Shown here in pieces: positions 61,169 through 64,000 of a stretch of DNA of 64,000 nucleotides. The first letter of the stretch is position 1. Each line of letters starts with the position of its first letter. The DNA comes from Antedon mediterranea. Its lineage: Eukaryota > Echinodermata > Crinoidea > Comatulida > Antedonidae. The DNA lies in assembly GCF_964355755.1 (NCBI RefSeq), contig NC_092677.1, forward strand, positions 24,272,101 to 24,336,100, written 5' to 3'. The notes beneath the pieces were generated by a model. That model saw only the letters and a program-made list of their open reading frames with translations. It did no database searches and was not told the DNA's origin. The translations under genes and the position numbers were made by a program.

Positions 61169-61739
61169 ACGTGATGGGATGGGATTATAATCGGCCATTT
61201 TGTAGAGTTAATCTCACCTCTTTTTTCTGTCGTAATTTATATTTGCGTATGAATTAAATAACTGTAAAATTATTTAATCTACTGCTATTGGTCAATTTTT
61301 ATCGATTTCATAACGAAACCTAACCTTCATTAATTATTAATAGATATTTACATTTTCTCTTATTTTTATCAATCCATTAAAAAGCATTTCTCATTACATT
61401 TGAAACCTAAAGAATACTAATAAAAACTAACTGTTAGCAACAACTTAATACAATTTTAATAGCGCGGAAATTGATAATTGTTTACTGCAGAAAAAGCTGT
61501 AAATCTGGAATATTTTTGCGCAATAATAATACATATATAATATGCAAAGCACAATGTGGACAGAACCGAAAGTGATGCAAAATATCGATGCGAACCAATA
61601 TATAGCAAAATTTCTATGGAAGTAATTTTGAACGTTGTCCCTTATTGTCGACCTGTGATTCTCAGTCTGCAGATACTAGGCCTCTGAAATGGGTTCTCAT
61701 GTCATGCGAATAAAAAAACTTAAAAGATATCCTATTGAC
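61169..61739. other. AT-rich non-coding DNA
   Basis: No gene or repeat was recognised. Confidence 0.5.
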
Positions 61740-61866
61740 TTTTTTTCTATTTTGTTCTGTGTATTGTGATATTTTGTATATTTTGTAAGATCATTTTAAT
61801 CCAGACCTTTTTATTTGAATTGCCCCGTGTGGGATGATTAAAGAATTTTGAATTGAATTGAATACC
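61740..61866 (+). mobile_element. LINE 3' end remnant
   Basis: The stretch holds TTTTCTATTTTGTTCTGTGT, then GAATTGCCCCGTGTGGGATG, ATTAAAGAATTTTG and an AATTG-repeat tail. This is typical of the 3' terminus of CR1/L2-like LINEs and their SINE partners in animals. No coding part is retained. Confidence 0.65.
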
Positions 61867-62948
61867 TTAATTGCTAGCATGAAAAATTGAAACTTATTTA
61901 AATAATGTGAATTATGTCCGAGTAAAAATGAAATGTTCAAGAGTATATTATAAAAACCATGATTTACTAATAATCAAATTTTACGATTTTTATCAGGTTT
62001 TAAAGTTGTTTTCTTGACATTCAAAAAAGATTATACGCAGCACGGAAATCAGGAAGGGGTGGGAGAAGTGTATATTTTTGTTTGGCCTAAACTTGATCTG
62101 AAATTTTTAGCTTTTATTAATACATAATAATTGTTATATTAAATATATAACCAAATCTTTTAGTCTATAAAAAACATGTTCTCCGAATGTGGAATTCATC
62201 ACAGTTACAGAGAGCATTTGCCATTGGGTATCACAAGGGTCAGCCATCAATAAATACTAGGAGGTCAAGTGTTGACCTATAAGGGATACTATTGTTAACT
62301 CAGTTTAATCTACCATAAATTTACTATGTTGTCGTATTCAGATGTATTCTCCTCAACGGTTTCCTGATCTATAGCACGTTAAATAACATTTTAAATGCGT
62401 TTTAATTTAAGACGCAGTCAATCAAATTTTTATCATAAACGAAGATTGTATATTTTTAATTTATTGCGAAAATGTTTATTCATTTCTGTATAATAATATT
62501 GATAATTATTATATCAACATCTTTCTAAATAGAATACCATGTACATTCCTTCCGTAAACCTGTTGAATACGATGTCAGCAGGTACATGCTATTTAAATAA
62601 ATATACTCGCTCATTATTTTTTTAAACATTAACCAAATCAAAACAAACAATTATTCCATTTCATGTTCTTGCATGCATCCATGTTACAATCAAATTTATG
62701 CTTTATTTTTTTAGTTTTGTCTATTTAATAGTAATAGTAATATTAATTTAAAATTTTATTTACAGTACTTCAACATACTGCTCAAACATAGGGACTGGGT
62801 TCGGAATAACAAACAAATTGCTTTTTTTGGTTATTCGTTTACAGTATAATAAATTATTGAAGAATTGTGCACTGTTACTATATTATTTCTAAACAAATTT
62901 AGTAAAAAGCAAACAGTTGCCTACCACTCGAGAAAGAAAAGTTTACTG
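61867..62948. other. AT-rich non-coding DNA
   Basis: No supported gene or repeat was recognised. Confidence 0.45.
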
Positions 62949-63185
62949 TTAAAGTAATAATCTAAATTCAATCTTATCCCCATGCAATGTTTTACAATGT
63001 GCTATCACCATTAGCAATGTCTGGTATAGTGATCTTAAAATTTGAATGGGTGTGTAACACACATTACCAACAAGTACTGTATATAGTAGTGGATTATGGC
63101 CAGCATTCACATACATAACATGACAGAAAAAAGACGCAAACACAGCAAGATCAATCTCCACAATCAAGGTTTTCTCGTCTGATTT
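62949..63185 (-). other. Open frame resembling GPCR transmembrane helix 7
   Basis: On the minus strand the frame reads LAVFASFFCHVMYVNAGHNP followed by LLYTVLVGN. This fits the class A GPCR TM7 pattern N-(S/A)-x-x-N-P-x-x-Y in a hydrophobic helix. It starts at a TTG in the translated frame and is open further upstream, with no good splice acceptor there. No other GPCR helix was found nearby. It may be the last exon of a receptor gene outside the window, a pseudogene fragment, or chance. Confidence 0.25.
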
Positions 63186-63308
63186 TTGTTTTTTGTTTGT
63201 TTTACTCTACAATTTTATATTTATTACCAAATAATCTTTCTAGTAATTTATTTAACATAAAGGCTTGTTTATAATACACACGGTACATAACGACGATATA
63301 TATACTTA

Positions 63309-63440
63309 CTACCGTATTTACTTAAATAACGCACCACTTTGAAACAAATAAACATTTGTAATAAACTCCCGCGCGGCCCCCTACCTCGAACAACGCCCTC
63401 TGGCGTTTATTTATTTTCTCGAAAAAACGCCACATGCATC
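63309..63440. mobile_element. Possible dispersed-repeat remnant (ACCGTATTTACTTAAATAACGC type)
   Basis: TACCGTATTTACTTAAATAACG is followed by a GC-rich CCCGCGCGGCCCCCTACC block, then GCCCTCTGGCGTTTATTTATT and TCTCGAAAAAACGCC. Sequences beginning ACCGTATTTACT with repeated AACGCC blocks are, as I recall, dispersed repeats in many animal genomes. The family is not assigned. Confidence 0.35.
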
Positions 63441-63827
63441 TTACGTATTTACAATATTGTATTACAACACATTTCTATTAGTAGTAGAACTCACTGATTG
63501 ACGTGATCTACAATTTAGTATTTTCTTCGGCTCTTTGATTTGTGTCGCGTAAAGACAAAAAAGTCAATTTATTATTGTATTCATTCTTATTCTTCCATTG
63601 CAATTTTCGTACACAAATATGGTTAGCTGCGAGACTATTCAGATCCGCCAAATGATTGACTACCATATCTCATGATCGCAAAATTACATACGTTGCATAT
63701 ACATCAGCAGATTTTAGGTCTGATAAATTAAATATCAATTAAATTATTTTTTCTGAGACAACCAGGGTTTAAACCCAACTAGTGCCCGGATTGCAACTAA
63801 TGATTCTTTCAACTTCACTCTTAAACC
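63441..63827. other. Non-coding DNA, nothing recognised
   Basis: No supported open frame or repeat. Confidence 0.45.
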
Positions 63828-63913
63828 TCAAATGAGACTTAGTTTATATAAGCATGATGAATTATAAATTATAAAATAGTTTATCGTGCTTATATAAACT
63901 AAGTCTCATTTGA
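63828..63913. repeat. Hairpin-forming inverted repeat, 27-bp perfect arms
   Basis: The left arm starts TCAAATGAGACTTAGTTTAT (63828) and the right arm is its complement ending at 63913. Twenty-seven positions pair perfectly and a few more with mismatches. The loop is about 30 bp of AT-rich sequence. It could be a tiny MITE, a solo terminal pair or a small-RNA precursor. No target duplication was seen. Confidence 0.75.
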
Positions 63914-64000
63914 TTGGCGATTTTGTGCTAGCTGTTGGATGTGTATGAAAAAAAACGAAAAACAAAATTGCGGTCATTTTTTTGCTGAATCCGTGACTGT

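Overview
This is an AT-rich, intron-bearing eukaryotic window, most likely from a marine invertebrate deuterostome. An echinoderm would fit: there are scattered TAGGCCTA/CTAGGCCT clusters, CR1/L2-type LINE ends and a very large multi-zinc-finger gene. The taxon call is an inference only. Most of the window is repeats, and only one protein-coding gene can be supported firmly.

Layout. (1) 1-1618 is the right part of a large foldback-like element, with a core flanked by inverted tandem repeats. (2) 1619 to about 13990 is satellite A, built of 188-bp and about 134-bp monomers. In part it forms a 698-bp higher-order repeat. It is interrupted by a complete 887-bp foldback element (4732-5618) with a 5-bp target duplication, and by a 5'-truncated LINE (10361 to about 11050, minus strand). 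The array decays between 12 and 14 kb, where a palindrome-bearing monomer type appears. (3) About 14614-15215 is a composite SINE-like element with a tRNA-like A/B-box segment and an (AC)n stretch. (4) About 15520-38617 is satellite B, 23 kb of about 48 monomers of 478 bp. Each monomer carries two copies of a perfect 11-bp-arm palindrome, and the array has several higher-order periods (3083, 1906, 1917 and 1108 bp). (5) 38618-39130 returns to decayed satellite A and its palindromic monomers, so satellite B is bracketed by satellite A. (6) 39330-47883 is a minus-strand gene for a predicted 2316-residue C2H2 zinc-finger protein. Its two coding exons are joined in phase across a 637-bp intron, and a further intron lies in the 5' UTR. 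(7) 47884-64000 is AT-rich, largely non-coding DNA. It holds small repeat remnants, a 53-bp minisatellite, nested inverted repeats, a LINE 3' tail and a few weak exon-like or GPCR-like open frames.

The most notable content is structural. The foldback insertion can be dated relative to the satellite because its length plus target duplication exactly equals the phase shift of the host 698-bp repeat. In satellite B the palindromes coincide with monomer exchange points, and at four sites the palindrome centre is inverted. No CRISPR array, phage, operon or bacterial feature is present. Long tandem arrays are prone to collapse in assembly, so copy numbers should be read as those of this sequence only.
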